Positions 8,224 to 17,661 are shown, counted from the first letter of the stretch. The stretch is 64,000 bases of DNA from Myxococcaceae bacterium (GCA_004297725.1 SCUS01000092.1:124001-188000), one strand, 5' to 3'. Notes: generated by a model from the letters alone, not told the origin. A program made the numbers and translations.

Positions 8224-10548
8224 TCAGTTCCAGTCGCGGAGCCGGGCGAGGCGGTGGCGCACCTGCTGCTCGTAGAGCACGCCCCCCACCAGCAGCCCCA
8301 CCCCGAATCCCACCAGCCGCACCGACAGCGGGAAGACCCCCAGCAGCCGCACGAAATACTGGATCCAGAGGTGGACGATGAGCGCCGCCGCGGAGAGCAC
8401 CAGCGGCGCCGCGCGGCGGGTCTTCCATCCCAGCGCCAGCAGCGCGCCGGAGGAGGCCAGCGCCACCATCGCGGGCGCGAGGTCGTCACGGGTGGTGAGC
8501 ACCTGCAGCGTGAGCAGCCCGTAGATCTGCCCCAGCGCGGCGACCTCCAGCAGCCGGTAGCGGGCGCGCCCGACCCTCCGGGTCACCGCGTAGGAGAGCG
8601 CCAGCAGCCCCGCGGAGGTCGCCCCCACGATCGCCCACGCCTCGCCGTGAAGCTCGAGCCACGCGTGGCCGTGGGAGTCGTCGATCGCCCGGAGCGCCCT
8701 CACGCACGGCGCCGCCAGCACGCCGAAGAGGGCGGCCAGCACCGCCTCGGCCCGGGCGTCGTCGCGCGCCCGAAGCTCCGGCCGCAGCAGCGCCGCCAGC
8801 AGCGCCACCGCCCCGACCGCCACCGCGCCGAGGGTGAACGGCACCGTCTCCCTCAGCAGCGCCTCCACCGTCGGGACGAGCACCACGATCGAGCCCGCGG
8901 TGAAGGCCGCCGCGCTCCCGACGGGCGACCGGGCGCGCAGCAGCAGCGCCGCCGCCGCGGCCACCGCGAAGGGCCACGCCGCGCCCGCGAGACCGTGCGT
9001 CGGCCAGTCGTTGTCGAGCACCACGAGGCCCGCGATCACGCTCGACGCCGCGGCGGCCATCGCCCCGAGCGAGAGCGGCCACGCGGCGGGCTTCGCGTCG
9101 CGCCACGCGGCGATCATCGCCAGCAGCGCGTACCCTCCCGCCACCGCGAGGCCGTAGAAGCACGGGCCCATCACCGACCCGGTCTTGAGGTGCGCGCCCA
9201 GGGCCACGAAGAACACCGCGAGGTCGAGCGCCGCCAGCGCGCCGAAGAAGGCCGAGCGGCGCCAGAGCGCGAGGGCGAAGGTCGGGGCCGAGACCGCCGC
9301 CGCCAGCGCCGCGACGACCCCGGCGCTCGCATAGCGGTCGCTCATGTGGATGCACTGCGCGCCCACCGCCCAGAGGAGCTGGCTGCCCAGCGCGAGCAGC
9401 GCCGCGCCTCCCAGCGGGGCGCCGCGGCGGCCGACGGCGACGCCTCCCGCCAGCGTGGCCGCGGTGAGCCCGACGAGCAGCGCGAGGCGGCCGGGCTCGT
9501 GGAGCAGCGAGAAGGTGTACGCCAGGGCCACCGTCGCGAAGACGAAGGCGAGCCCGCGGCCCACCGTCGCGCCGGTGTCGAGGCCCCGCTTCGCCGCGAG
9601 CGATCCGGCGGCCCAGGAGAGCGTCGCGAGGCCCGCGAGGATGGCCACGCGGCCGTACTCGCCGACCACGTCCCAGCCCGCGACCACGAGGAGCACCGCG
9701 CCCACGAAGGCGCAGAAGCCCCCGAAGATCAGCACCAGCATCAGCACCGGCGACATCTCCGTCGCGCGCGCCCGCTCCGCCGACTCCTGCGCCGCGGACC
9801 ACTGCCCCGGCGGGACCGATCGGTACGCCGCCGGCTGGGGCGCTCCCTCCGAGGCGAGGGCCGCCGCCGAGAGCGCCGAGGAGAGGGCCGCCATCGTGGG
9901 TCGCAGCGCCGGGAGCTGGTTGAGCGCGGCCTCGACGCAGCGCGCGAGCTCGCCCTCGACGCCCTGGGGATGGGGCTTGAGGTTGAGCTGGCCCAGCGGC
10001 GCGTAGCCGGTGAGGGTGGAGTAGGCCAGGGCCGCGAGGCCGTAGACGTCCGTGGCGGGCGTCGCCTCGTAGGCCGCGACCGCCTCCGGGGCCGAGTAGC
10101 CCACGGCCGACGCAGGGGCCCCGCCGGGGTTGAGCCTCGCCCTGAGCAGCGCCCCGGGAGCCGACGCGAAGGCGGGCACCAGCAGCGTCACGGCGCCCCC
10201 CTCGCCCACGCAGATCATCTCCGCGCGGAGGTCTCCGTGCACCGCGCCGGAGAGGGCGTGGAGGTGCTCGAGGCAGCGCCCCACGCGGGCCAGCGCCGCC
10301 AGCGCCGCGGGCCTGGGGAGGGCCGCGTCGGACCACGATCGCAGCGAGGAGAGCTCGCCCTCGTAGGTGACCCCGGAGGCGGCGTCGAAGGAGAAGTAGA
10401 GCGCGCGGGCGGCGTCCGAGGGGGTCTGGGAGGGGCGGGTCCAGGCGTGGGTCTGGGCGGCGGCGAGGGCCGAGGAGAGGGCGGCGGGGAGCGCCTCGCG
10501 GGTGACGCCCTCCGCGGAGGTGGAGACGCCGCCGAAGGGGCCGTTCAT
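8224..10548 (-). CDS. Pseudokinase fused to a polytopic membrane domain
   Basis: A 774-residue protein whose ATG overlaps the stop of the PHP gene (ATGA). Residues 1-260 look like a protein-kinase fold: AALARVGRCLEHLHALSG, then HGDLRAEM where active kinases have HRDLKPEN, then a region resembling the end of the activation loop (SAVGYSAPEAV) and ATDVYGLAAL. No glycine-rich loop, no VAIK-type lysine and no DFG are recognisable, so it is probably catalytically dead. From about residue 265 (MSPVLMLVLIFGGF) to the end there are many hydrophobic helices, roughly 14 or more, resembling DUF2157-type membrane proteins. It is likely a membrane sensor or scaffold that reads a cytoplasmic signal through the pseudokinase. 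Ligand unknown. Confidence 0.75.
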   Translation of the reverse strand: MNGPFGGVSTSAEGVTREALPAALSSALAAAQTHAWTRPSQTPSDAARALYFSFDAASGVTYEGELSSLRSWSDAALPRPAALAALARVGRCLEHLHALSGAVHGDLRAEMICVGEGGAVTLLVPAFASAPGALLRARLNPGGAPASAVGYSAPEAVAAYEATPATDVYGLAALAYSTLTGYAPLGQLNLKPHPQGVEGELARCVEAALNQLPALRPTMAALSSALSAAALASEGAPQPAAYRSVPPGQWSAAQESAERARATEMSPVLMLVLIFGGFCAFVGAVLLVVAGWDVVGEYGRVAILAGLATLSWAAGSLAAKRGLDTGATVGRGLAFVFATVALAYTFSLLHEPGRLALLVGLTAATLAGGVAVGRRGAPLGGAALLALGSQLLWAVGAQCIHMSDRYASAGVVAALAAAVSAPTFALALWRRSAFFGALAALDLAVFFVALGAHLKTGSVMGPCFYGLAVAGGYALLAMIAAWRDAKPAAWPLSLGAMAAAASSVIAGLVVLDNDWPTHGLAGAAWPFAVAAAAALLLRARSPVGSAAAFTAGSIVVLVPTVEALLRETVPFTLGAVAVGAVALLAALLRPELRARDDARAEAVLAALFGVLAAPCVRALRAIDDSHGHAWLELHGEAWAIVGATSAGLLALSYAVTRRVGRARYRLLEVAALGQIYGLLTLQVLTTRDDLAPAMVALASSGALLALGWKTRRAAPLVLSAAALIVHLWIQYFVRLLGVFPLSVRLVGFGVGLLVGGVLYEQQVRHRLARLRDWN

Positions 10549-12026
10549 CGGACGTAGATCGGGCTGCTGTAGACCCATGGGACCTCGCGCATGAGGCGCT
10601 CCAGGCCGGGCAGGTAGGGCTGCACGTGCCGCGGGGTGATGCGCACCTCGGCGCGGTAGGCGCCCGCCGTGGTCGGGGTGAAGCTCACGTCGCCGGTGTC
10701 CGAGGCGGCCACCTCGGTCCACTCGCCGGAGCGCTCGGCGCGGAGGAGGCGCAGCCGCATCGAGGGGGCGGGGAGCGAGGGGTCGAGGGCGTTGACCCTC
10801 GGCCGGGTGGCGCGCAGCACCGGGGCCTCGGAGAGCATGATCTCCTCGCCGATCTCGCGGGTGCGCTCTCCGGTCTGCGCGGTGTACGAGAAGCCCACCG
10901 GGGTGCCGAAGGCCTCGAAGGCGACGAACGTCCGGCTCTCCCGCAGCGCCTCGACGGCGCTCTCCCGGGTGAGCTCTCCGCGCACCCACAGCTCGTTGGA
11001 GAACCAGCGGAACACCCGGCGGTAGCTGTCCCCGCGCTCGCCGTCGGTGAGCGGCGCCGGGAGGACGTTCTCATGCGCGTCGCTGGCCGCCACCCCGGGG
11101 ATGCGCCGGCCCTCGGCCAGCAGCGTGGACCACTTGCGAAGGTCGTTGGCGCTCTCCTGGAAGAACACCATGAACAGCATCTCCGGATCGAGCCCGGTGC
11201 CCGAGCGCTGGAACCTCAGGATGTCTGCCAGCGCCGGGCCGACGTTGTATCCGAGGTGCGGGCCCGCGATGCGCGGGTCGAGGTTGGCGTGGACGTTGTA
11301 GACCTCGAGCACGTCGGGCTCGATCTCCCGCAGGTACTCGATGCTGCGCTGCTCGACGTGGGGGATGGCCACCAGCGCGCCGGCCTCGCGGAAGCGCCGC
11401 ACCGCCGCGGGGTTGTTGGCGTTGTAGGCGTCCGCGAGGCTGCCGTTGAGCATGTCGGGGTGGCGCCGCAGCGCGATGGGCATGAGGTCGTTCTCGGCCC
11501 CCGGCAGCAGCAGCACCCGGTGGCCGTCGGGGCAGGCGATGCGCGATCCCACGAGCTGCCCGGCCTCCATCACGGGCTCGTCGCCGGAGCGCATCTGGAG
11601 CACCGTCGGGAAGGGCACAGTGGCCATGAGCGAGTCGTGCTCGGTCAGGAAGATCACGTCGATCTTCGTGCGGCAGAGCGCCGCGCGGAAGCTCTGGAGG
11701 CACGGCTGGTTGGGCCCTCCGTCGACGTAGGGGCGGCCGTCGCAGGCGTCGTGGGAGTGCACCGAGTGGGCGTGGATGATGGCTCTCACCGCGCGAAACC
11801 CGCGCGCCTCGCCCATCACCCTCGCCGGCTGGAGCTCGCGCGGCCAGGCCGGCGGCGGCGGGGGTACGTCCTCCTCGCCGAGGTCGATGGAGGGAGCGGC
11901 GTCGCTGGCGTCGGAGGCGCCGAGGTCGTTGGCTACGGAGGCGTCGACCGGAGGAGCGGGAGGATTGGAGGACGTGCACCCGAGCGCGAGCGCGAGCGCG
12001 AGACCGATGGGGTGGAGCTTCGTCAC
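10545..12026 (-). CDS. PHP-domain phosphoesterase-like lipoprotein
   Basis: A 493-residue lipoprotein starting at GTG 12026: a short signal peptide ending in ALGC, then an Asp/Ser/Ala/Pro tether. The body is a PHP (polymerase and histidinol phosphatase) metallo-hydrolase domain with the expected metal-binding pieces in order: IIHAHSVHSHD, FLTEHDS, AIPHVEQ and AASDAHEN. A C-terminal beta domain follows (RAEVRITPRHVQPYL). PHP domains hydrolyse phosphoesters with two or three metals; an exported, anchored version may act on environmental phosphoesters. A TATAGC hexamer lies 12 bases before the start (12039-12044), almost identical in sequence and setting to the one before the sensor kinase at 35442. 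The gene is coupled to the downstream pseudokinase by a 4-base overlap. Confidence 0.82.
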   Translation of the reverse strand: MTKLHPIGLALALALGCTSSNPPAPPVDASVANDLGASDASDAAPSIDLGEEDVPPPPPAWPRELQPARVMGEARGFRAVRAIIHAHSVHSHDACDGRPYVDGGPNQPCLQSFRAALCRTKIDVIFLTEHDSLMATVPFPTVLQMRSGDEPVMEAGQLVGSRIACPDGHRVLLLPGAENDLMPIALRRHPDMLNGSLADAYNANNPAAVRRFREAGALVAIPHVEQRSIEYLREIEPDVLEVYNVHANLDPRIAGPHLGYNVGPALADILRFQRSGTGLDPEMLFMVFFQESANDLRKWSTLLAEGRRIPGVAASDAHENVLPAPLTDGERGDSYRRVFRWFSNELWVRGELTRESAVEALRESRTFVAFEAFGTPVGFSYTAQTGERTREIGEEIMLSEAPVLRATRPRVNALDPSLPAPSMRLRLLRAERSGEWTEVAASDTGDVSFTPTTAGAYRAEVRITPRHVQPYLPGLERLMREVPWVYSSPIYVR

Positions 12027-12050
12027 GGCGCCGGCGAGGCTATACCGAAG

Positions 12051-13121
12051 TCAGTTGAGCTGCTCGCAGGGAAGGCGCACCCGCATGACCCAGCCCAGAT
12101 CGGCGCGCTTCACCTCCGCGCTGCCGCCCAGCGAGGCGACGCGCCCGCGAATCGCCGCCAGCGCCTTGCGGGAGCGGCCTCCCTCGCTGCTGGTGCCGTC
12201 GTCCTCGACCTCCACCACGAGGCCCCCGTCGGCGCGCCGCAGGGTGACGACGATGCGCCTCGCCTCGGTCTCCCGGAGCGCGTGGCTGGCGGCCTCCTGG
12301 GCGACCTTCATCACCCCCTGGCGCATCTTGCTGCTGGGCGGCGCGAGGCCCTTGAGCTCGGCCTTCACCGTGGAGCTCACCCCGGCGTCTTCGCAGAGCG
12401 AGGTGATGCTGGTGCGGAGCCGCTCGACGAGGCCGTCCCAGCCCGCGTCGTCGGCGGAGGCTTCGGCGTCCCTGGGCTCGGCGCTGCGGAGGGCGCGGGA
12501 GGCGCTCGCGGAGGCGGAGCCGCTGGCCGAGGTGGTGCGCTCGCGGTGCCGGGCGGGGCGCTCGCGGCGGTCGTTGAGGAGGGCCTCGCGCTCGGAGAGC
12601 ACCCACAGCAGCGAGTGCGTCGCGCGGGCGAGGATGACGTGCGCGACGAGCATCAGGACGGAGACCAGCGCGTAGGCGAGCACCGCGGAGGCGTCGTGGG
12701 CGGTGGCCGCGCGCACCAGCGTGCCGAGCATCACCGAGGCGCCCGCGAGGACCATCATGTGCGGCGGAGGCACCCGCAGCGCGAGCAGCAGCAGCGCGAT
12801 GCCGTGGAGGAACATCCCCACGGTCACGGGCGCCGCGCCGAGGGCGCCGAGGGCGCCGAGGGCGCCGAGGGCGATGGTCCACATCAGGGTGTCGGCGCGG
12901 GCCCAGCGGGTCGAGCGGTGGGACCACACCGACGCGGAGGCCGCGAAGGCGAGCGAGAGCCCGGCGAGCAGGATGGTGAACGCCGACGGGGGCAGGAGCC
13001 ACGGCTCCCAGCGCGGCGCCGCGCGGGCGAGCAGCGGGAGAGCCAGGGCCAGCGCGGAGAGCAGCGCCAGGGCCCAGCGTCGTTGTCGGGCGCGTCGGAG
13101 GTCGAGCAACACCGTCACCAT
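12051..13121 (-). CDS. Degenerate NarX-type histidine kinase-like membrane protein
   Basis: A 356-residue protein with about five N-terminal transmembrane helices (residues 15-175), a Ser/Arg-rich linker and a C-terminal GHKL ATPase-like domain (about 260-356). The ATPase part aligns by eye with NarX/DegS-type kinases: MKVAQEAASHALRETEARRI, then VEVEDDGTS and RGRVASLGGSAEV. However, the N-box asparagine is replaced (EAASHA instead of EALTNA), the second glycine box is gone and no phospho-accepting histidine is obvious. It may be a non-phosphorylating sensor. A 9-base tandem repeat encodes GALGALGALGA in one membrane helix. No response regulator gene adjoins it. Confidence 0.65.
   Translation of the reverse strand: MVTVLLDLRRARQRRWALALLSALALALPLLARAAPRWEPWLLPPSAFTILLAGLSLAFAASASVWSHRSTRWARADTLMWTIALGALGALGALGAAPVTVGMFLHGIALLLLALRVPPPHMMVLAGASVMLGTLVRAATAHDASAVLAYALVSVLMLVAHVILARATHSLLWVLSEREALLNDRRERPARHRERTTSASGSASASASRALRSAEPRDAEASADDAGWDGLVERLRTSITSLCEDAGVSSTVKAELKGLAPPSSKMRQGVMKVAQEAASHALRETEARRIVVTLRRADGGLVVEVEDDGTSSEGGRSRKALAAIRGRVASLGGSAEVKRADLGWVMRVRLPCEQLN
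12836..12873. repeat. 9-base tandem repeat in a membrane helix
   Basis: About four copies of the unit GAGGGCGCC, encoding GALGALGALGA on the minus strand inside the degenerate histidine-kinase-like protein. A likely site of slippage in multiples of three residues. Confidence 0.7.
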
Positions 13122-13188
13122 GGAAGCGAGCGCGCAGCCTAGCTCAGGACCGCGGCCGCGGCGACGGCCCCCCCGACGAGGCTCACGA

Positions 13189-15234
13189 TCACCGCGGCTG
13201 CAGTCGATCGAGGGCGGTGCGGGCGGGGGCGAGGCCGGGCTGCACCCTCAGCGCGGCCTGCAGGTGGGCGATGGCCTCGTCGCGCGCCCCGGTGCCCTCC
13301 AGCAGCAGCGCGAGGTTGGTGTGGGCGTAGGCGTAGTTGGGGTCCTCGACGAGGGCCGCGCGGTACTCCGCGATGGCCTCGGGGCCGTGGCCCTGCAGCG
13401 CGAGCACCCGGCCGAGGTTGTAGTGGGCCTTGGCGCGCATGGTCACGTGGTCGGCGGGCGGGGCCGACCAGGCCGCGTCGCGGCGGAGCGCCTCGCGGTA
13501 GCTGCGCACGGCCTCGTCGAGCTGCCCCGCGTCGGTGAGCTGCACCCCGAGGTTGACCAGGGCGATGGCGTTGTTGGGATCCTGCTGGATCTGCCGCCTC
13601 AGGGCGGCCACGTCCTGGGCGCCGACGGCCGCGGGGCCGGGGGTGCCCGGGGAGAGCGCCTGGAGGTGGGAGCGCGCGGCGGCGGACTGCGGCCGGTAGC
13701 GCAGGGCGGTGCGGTACATCTCGATGGCCTCGGCGGTCTTGCCCTGGGCTTCGAGGGTGAGCCCCAGCGGCTCGTACACGAAGGACGCCGCGACCGGGTC
13801 GACCGCGGCGGCCGCGCGGTAGTAGCGCTCCGCCTCGGCCCAGCGCATCGCGTAGTGGGCCTCCTCCCCGAGCGAGGCGAGGGCGTGGAAGGGGGCCGGG
13901 TCGGTGGCGCGCCACTCCTGCAGGAAGGCGTGGTTGGTGGCGTAGTAGCGCCCTCGGTGGACGGTCACCACGGCGGCGAGCGCGGTGAGCGCGGCGACGG
14001 CGGCGAGGGCCATGCGGCGGCGGCGCGGTGGGTCGGTGATGGTGGAGGCGAGGGCGCCCAGCACGCCGGCCAGGGCCGGGAGGGCGAGCAGGGCGTAGCG
14101 CTCGGCGAAGCGGGTCTCCTGCTTGAAGAGGTTGGCGGTGGGGAGCACCGCGAGCACGAACCACCCGGACCAGAAGATCACCGGGGCGCGCATGGAGTCC
14201 CAGGCGCGGCGGCAGAGGGCCCCGAGGGCGCCGACCAGGAGCGCGCAGGCGAGGAAGCGGGGGAGCGAGAGCCAGCCGTCGAGCGGGGGCTCGTAGAAGA
14301 GCCGCCAGGTGGGGAGCACCAGCGACTGCAGGGTGTAGAGCGCCGAGAGCCACGGGCCCGCGGGCTCCTCGAAGACGATCACCCGCAGCGGCTCAGGGTT
14401 GGTGAACACCGCGGAGCGCAGCGCGAACCAGCCCAGCAGGGTGATGGCGACCGGGAGGTAGCGGGAGATCCAGCGGCGGAGGGAGCGGCCGGGGGAGTCG
14501 TAGGAGAGGTCGCGCAGGTCGCTCCAGAAGAAGAGCAGCGGCAGCGCGAGCGCCTGCTCCTTCAGCAGGAGCGCGGCGGCGAGCAGCACCACGGCGGCGG
14601 CGTGGGCGCGGGCTCCGGGGCGGGTCCACGCGGCCATGGAGGCGAGCATCGCGGCGAAGCAGGCGAGGGTCTCGGGCCCGGCGGACGCGCCGTACACCCC
14701 CTCGGAGGCGGCGGGGTGCAGGGCCACGAGCAGCGCCGTGACGGCGGCGAGGGCGGGGGCCACGCGCAGGTCGGGGTGCGAGAAGAGCGCGCGGGCGAGC
14801 ACCGCCACGAGGCCCGCGAGGAGGGCGTTGAAGAGGTGGTAGGCCGTGGGCTCGTCGCCGAAGGCCATGCGCTCGGCGGCGAGCAGCAGGCGGGAGAGCG
14901 GGCGGTAGTAGGGGAGGTGGTTCCAGTGGGTCTGCGAGGCGGCGTCGAGCACGGCGTCGAGCGTGCGGGGCCTCGGCTGAAACCTGATGAGGGGGAAGTC
15001 GTCGTAGACGAACTCGTTGGTGGCCCGCAGCGAGTACACGCTGGCCACCAGCGCGAAGAGCGGAAACGACCAGCGATCGAAGAGCGGCGGCAGCGGCGGC
15101 CGCTCCCTGGGCGGGGCCTCGACGGGCTTCTCCTCCGCCGGGCCTGTGTCCGCGTCGGTGCGACGGCCGGGCCGCTGGATGGGGACGGTGCGCCAGCCGG
15201 CGGGGGAGCGGGGGCTCCGGGGTTGCTTCGCCAC
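13189..15234 (-). CDS. TMTC-like membrane glycosyltransferase with TPR repeats
   Basis: A 681-residue protein starting at GTG 15234. A Pro/Arg-rich cytoplasmic N-terminus of about 55 residues leads into a GT-C type membrane domain with the acidic first loop FVYDDFPLI and about ten transmembrane helices, as in TMTC-type O-mannosyltransferases. The C-terminal third holds at least four tetratricopeptide repeats (AEAERYYRAAAAVDP, AEAIEMYRTALRYRP, DEAVRSYREALRRDA, DEAIAHLQAALRVQP). Such proteins transfer sugars from lipid carriers to exported proteins. It is followed by another GT-C gene, suggesting an envelope glycosylation cluster. Acceptor and donor are unknown. Confidence 0.78.
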   Translation of the reverse strand: MAKQPRSPRSPAGWRTVPIQRPGRRTDADTGPAEEKPVEAPPRERPPLPPLFDRWSFPLFALVASVYSLRATNEFVYDDFPLIRFQPRPRTLDAVLDAASQTHWNHLPYYRPLSRLLLAAERMAFGDEPTAYHLFNALLAGLVAVLARALFSHPDLRVAPALAAVTALLVALHPAASEGVYGASAGPETLACFAAMLASMAAWTRPGARAHAAAVVLLAAALLLKEQALALPLLFFWSDLRDLSYDSPGRSLRRWISRYLPVAITLLGWFALRSAVFTNPEPLRVIVFEEPAGPWLSALYTLQSLVLPTWRLFYEPPLDGWLSLPRFLACALLVGALGALCRRAWDSMRAPVIFWSGWFVLAVLPTANLFKQETRFAERYALLALPALAGVLGALASTITDPPRRRRMALAAVAALTALAAVVTVHRGRYYATNHAFLQEWRATDPAPFHALASLGEEAHYAMRWAEAERYYRAAAAVDPVAASFVYEPLGLTLEAQGKTAEAIEMYRTALRYRPQSAAARSHLQALSPGTPGPAAVGAQDVAALRRQIQQDPNNAIALVNLGVQLTDAGQLDEAVRSYREALRRDAAWSAPPADHVTMRAKAHYNLGRVLALQGHGPEAIAEYRAALVEDPNYAYAHTNLALLLEGTGARDEAIAHLQAALRVQPGLAPARTALDRLQPR

Positions 15235-15283
15235 GGCCCAGTGGATGCCACGTTCCTCGGAGGGCTGGAAGCGCCGTCGCGCG

Positions 15284-16750
15284 TCAGTCCGCGGCGGGCA
15301 TCGCGACGATCCTCGGGTCGAGCACGGCGGGCGCGTCGCGGCGCAGCACCACCAGCGTCGCGTCGCGGTAGAGCACCCGCACCCCGGCGCGGAGCTGCGT
15401 GACCCGCGATGGGTCGCTCACCACCAGCGCGCGCCCCCGCTGCGAGGCCTCCACCAGCAGGGTGAAATCGCTGACGTCCGAGACCCGCCAGCGGATGAAG
15501 CGCCAGGGCGGGAGCTGCGTGAAGACCTCCAGCGAGCGCACGTCGCAGAACACCCTCGCCCGCCCGTCGAGGTTGGCCCGCAGCACCGAGGCCACCGCGC
15601 GCTCCTGCACATAGAGCCGGCGGGAGTCGCGGGTCGCCCAGCGCACCTGCTTCTCCAGCGGTCCTCGGGCGACGTGCTGCACCACCGCGAGGCAGAGGCC
15701 CAGGGCCAGGGCGCGGGCCATCGAGGGGCGGCCCAGGGCGCGGGCGGTGAGGGCGGCGACGGCGGTGATCCCCGAGGCGACGAGGGCCGCGTAGAAGGGG
15801 ATCAGCGCGACGAAGTGGCGCATGAGGCCGAGGTTGGTGCGGGCGACCCAGACCGCGGTGACGAAGGCGAGCAGCACCAGGCCCATCAGGGCGAGCGAGC
15901 GGGGCGCGCGGCGGACCACCGGGGGTACGCCCGGGATCGCGAAGAGCAGCGCGGGGCCCATGGAGAGCCACGGGATCGCGGCGAGGTACCAGACCGGCGC
16001 GAGGCGCAGCGAGGGGGGCTGGCGCTCGTGGATGCGCAGCTCCCGCCATGCCCTCGCGATGTAGAGCCGGTTCTCCCTCAAGAACCAGAACCACTCCCCC
16101 GTCATCGCCCGGTGCAGCAGCACCCACCCGACGATCACCGCGCCGGGGATCAGCCACGCCCACAGCCCGCGCCGCTCCCTGCCCTGCGCCCACCAGAGCA
16201 GGGCGAAGACCCCGGGCAGCACCCACGCCTCGTAGCGGAGCAGCGCCGCGAGCCCGAGGAGGACTCCCGTGGCGACGGGTTGCTTACGCTCCCAGGTAAG
16301 GCAGGTGAGCAGGGTGAGGAGCTGGAAGGCGGACTCGGGCTGCGCCGTCGCGCCCATCACCACGTGCAGCGGCCAGAGGGCGCAGATCACCCCGGCCAGG
16401 AAGGGCGTGTAGCTCTCCCGGTCGCGCTCCCGGAGCAGCGCGGTGAGCACCAGCGGCGAGGCGCCCGAGGCGAGCGCCGAGACCGCGCGCTGCACCGAGA
16501 GGTCGTGACCGGTGGCCGCGCCGACGGCGCCGACGAGGTGCCAGAGCGGGAGCCACACCCAGTGGATGGTGATGTCGCGCCACTCCAGCAGCAGCCGGCG
16601 GGCGATGAGGGCGTGGGCGAAGGCGTCGGTGTCGACGTCGGGTCCTGCGCCGAGCAGGCGCAGGCGGAGGAGGGTGGCGACGAGGGTCGCGACGATCACC
16701 GCCAGCCACGGGAGCCGCCGGAGCAGCGGTCGGTCGGCGGCGGCGGTCAC
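15284..16750 (-). CDS. GT-C type membrane glycosyltransferase
   Basis: A 488-residue polytopic protein (GTG start at 16750) with about eleven hydrophobic helices. The first periplasmic loop carries DVDTDAFAHALIARRLL, with the acidic residues typical of dolichyl- or undecaprenyl-phosphate sugar transferases of the PMT/ArnT/Alg9 superfamily. The region HWVWLPLWHLVG fits the same fold. The C-terminal 120 residues are soluble and probably periplasmic. It starts 4 bases after the stop of the cyclopropane-synthase-like gene, so the two are likely co-transcribed. It contains one TTAC-N8-GTAA motif at 16284-16299 that forces AT-rich codons. Specific sugar unknown. Confidence 0.75.
   Translation of the reverse strand: MTAAADRPLLRRLPWLAVIVATLVATLLRLRLLGAGPDVDTDAFAHALIARRLLLEWRDITIHWVWLPLWHLVGAVGAATGHDLSVQRAVSALASGASPLVLTALLRERDRESYTPFLAGVICALWPLHVVMGATAQPESAFQLLTLLTCLTWERKQPVATGVLLGLAALLRYEAWVLPGVFALLWWAQGRERRGLWAWLIPGAVIVGWVLLHRAMTGEWFWFLRENRLYIARAWRELRIHERQPPSLRLAPVWYLAAIPWLSMGPALLFAIPGVPPVVRRAPRSLALMGLVLLAFVTAVWVARTNLGLMRHFVALIPFYAALVASGITAVAALTARALGRPSMARALALGLCLAVVQHVARGPLEKQVRWATRDSRRLYVQERAVASVLRANLDGRARVFCDVRSLEVFTQLPPWRFIRWRVSDVSDFTLLVEASQRGRALVVSDPSRVTQLRAGVRVLYRDATLVVLRRDAPAVLDPRIVAMPAAD
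16284..16299. repeat. Dispersed motif TTAC-N8-GTAA, copy 1
   Basis: TTACGCTCCCAGGTAA, a perfect dyad extended by flanking C and G. It lies inside the GT-C gene at 15284-16750 and forces the codons CTT, CGT and CAA nearby. Confidence 0.6.
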
Positions 16751-16754
16751 ACGC

Positions 16755-17612
16755 TCAGACGTCGATGTGGCGGAGCTTCATCTGCACGTCGCTCGACCAG
16801 TGGTTGGCGAAGCCGCGCACGCAGGTGGAGAGGTAGCGGTCGTAGTCGTCGAAGACCTGGTCGCCCCACTTGGCGCGGATGGTCTTCTCCTGCAGGCGCA
16901 TGCGGCGCAGCCACTCGGCGGTGGTCTTGCCGTAGTCGGTGCGGCGGGTCTTGAGCTCGACGACCTCCCAGTAGGGGTTGACCGCCTGGATGAGCTCCTC
17001 GAGCCGGGGGTTGAGGCCGCCGGGGAAGATCACGTCGGCGGTGAACTTCAGGTCGGCGATGTCTTGCCGCACGCGGGGCACGCGGTTGCGAAGGATCGCC
17101 TGGAAGCCGAAGTAGCTGCCGGGCTTCACCCACGACGCGCACTTCTTGAAGTACTCGCGGTAGATCTCCACGGCCATGCCCTGGTTGGCCTGCGCCGGGG
17201 AGCAGAGGTGGTCGATCATCTCGATGGAGACGAGGGCGTCGTACTTCTCCTTCGGCGCGTAGTCCCGGTAGTCCGTGAGGAAGACCTCGACGCCGGGGAG
17301 CTTGCGGGCGTTGAGCTCCTCGAACTGCGCCGACGAGAGGGTGATGCCGTGCGCGCGCTTCGTGTCGCGGGCGACGCTCAGGTACTCCAGGTTGGCGCCC
17401 CAGCCGCAGCCGATGTCGAGCACGAGCTTGTCGGGGTTCATCTCCGCGTACTCGTAGAGCACCCGGGACTTGTTGACCTGCGCCTGCTCCAGCGTCTCGT
17501 TCTCCCGCTCGTAGACCGCGCAGGTGTAGTGCATCCGCTCGTCGAGCCAGAGGCGGAAGAACTCGTTGGAGACGTCGTAGCTGACCTCGACCTCGTGCTT
17601 CGTGCTCGTCAT
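16755..17612 (-). CDS. Cyclopropane-fatty-acid synthase-like SAM methyltransferase
   Basis: A 285-residue protein starting at ATG 17612. The N-terminal YDVSNEFFRLWLDERMHYTC and the following TLEQAQ match the cyclopropane/mycolic-acid methyltransferase family. The SAM-binding motif is LVLDIGCGWGANLEYLS. The family transfers a methylene group from S-adenosylmethionine to unsaturated acyl chains of membrane lipids. At 285 residues it lacks the N-terminal extension of E. coli Cfa (about 380) and resembles the shorter mycolic-type enzymes. A TATCCG hexamer 8 bases before the start (17621-17626) may be the -10 box of a near-leaderless transcript. The next gene downstream is a membrane glycosyltransferase, so both may modify the envelope. 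Confidence 0.82.
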   Translation of the reverse strand: MTSTKHEVEVSYDVSNEFFRLWLDERMHYTCAVYERENETLEQAQVNKSRVLYEYAEMNPDKLVLDIGCGWGANLEYLSVARDTKRAHGITLSSAQFEELNARKLPGVEVFLTDYRDYAPKEKYDALVSIEMIDHLCSPAQANQGMAVEIYREYFKKCASWVKPGSYFGFQAILRNRVPRVRQDIADLKFTADVIFPGGLNPRLEELIQAVNPYWEVVELKTRRTDYGKTTAEWLRRMRLQEKTIRAKWGDQVFDDYDRYLSTCVRGFANHWSSDVQMKLRHIDV

Positions 17613-17661
17613 GGCGCGGACGGATACTCCGCTCCCCCGAAACCCGTCAACGCCACCCCCG

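Noticed and set aside
6426..8489. Minus-strand extension of the FecR-domain frame by some 690 codons
   Set aside because: It runs antisense to the caspase-like gene and lacks any motif; the signal peptide and promoter-like box place the true start at 6425.
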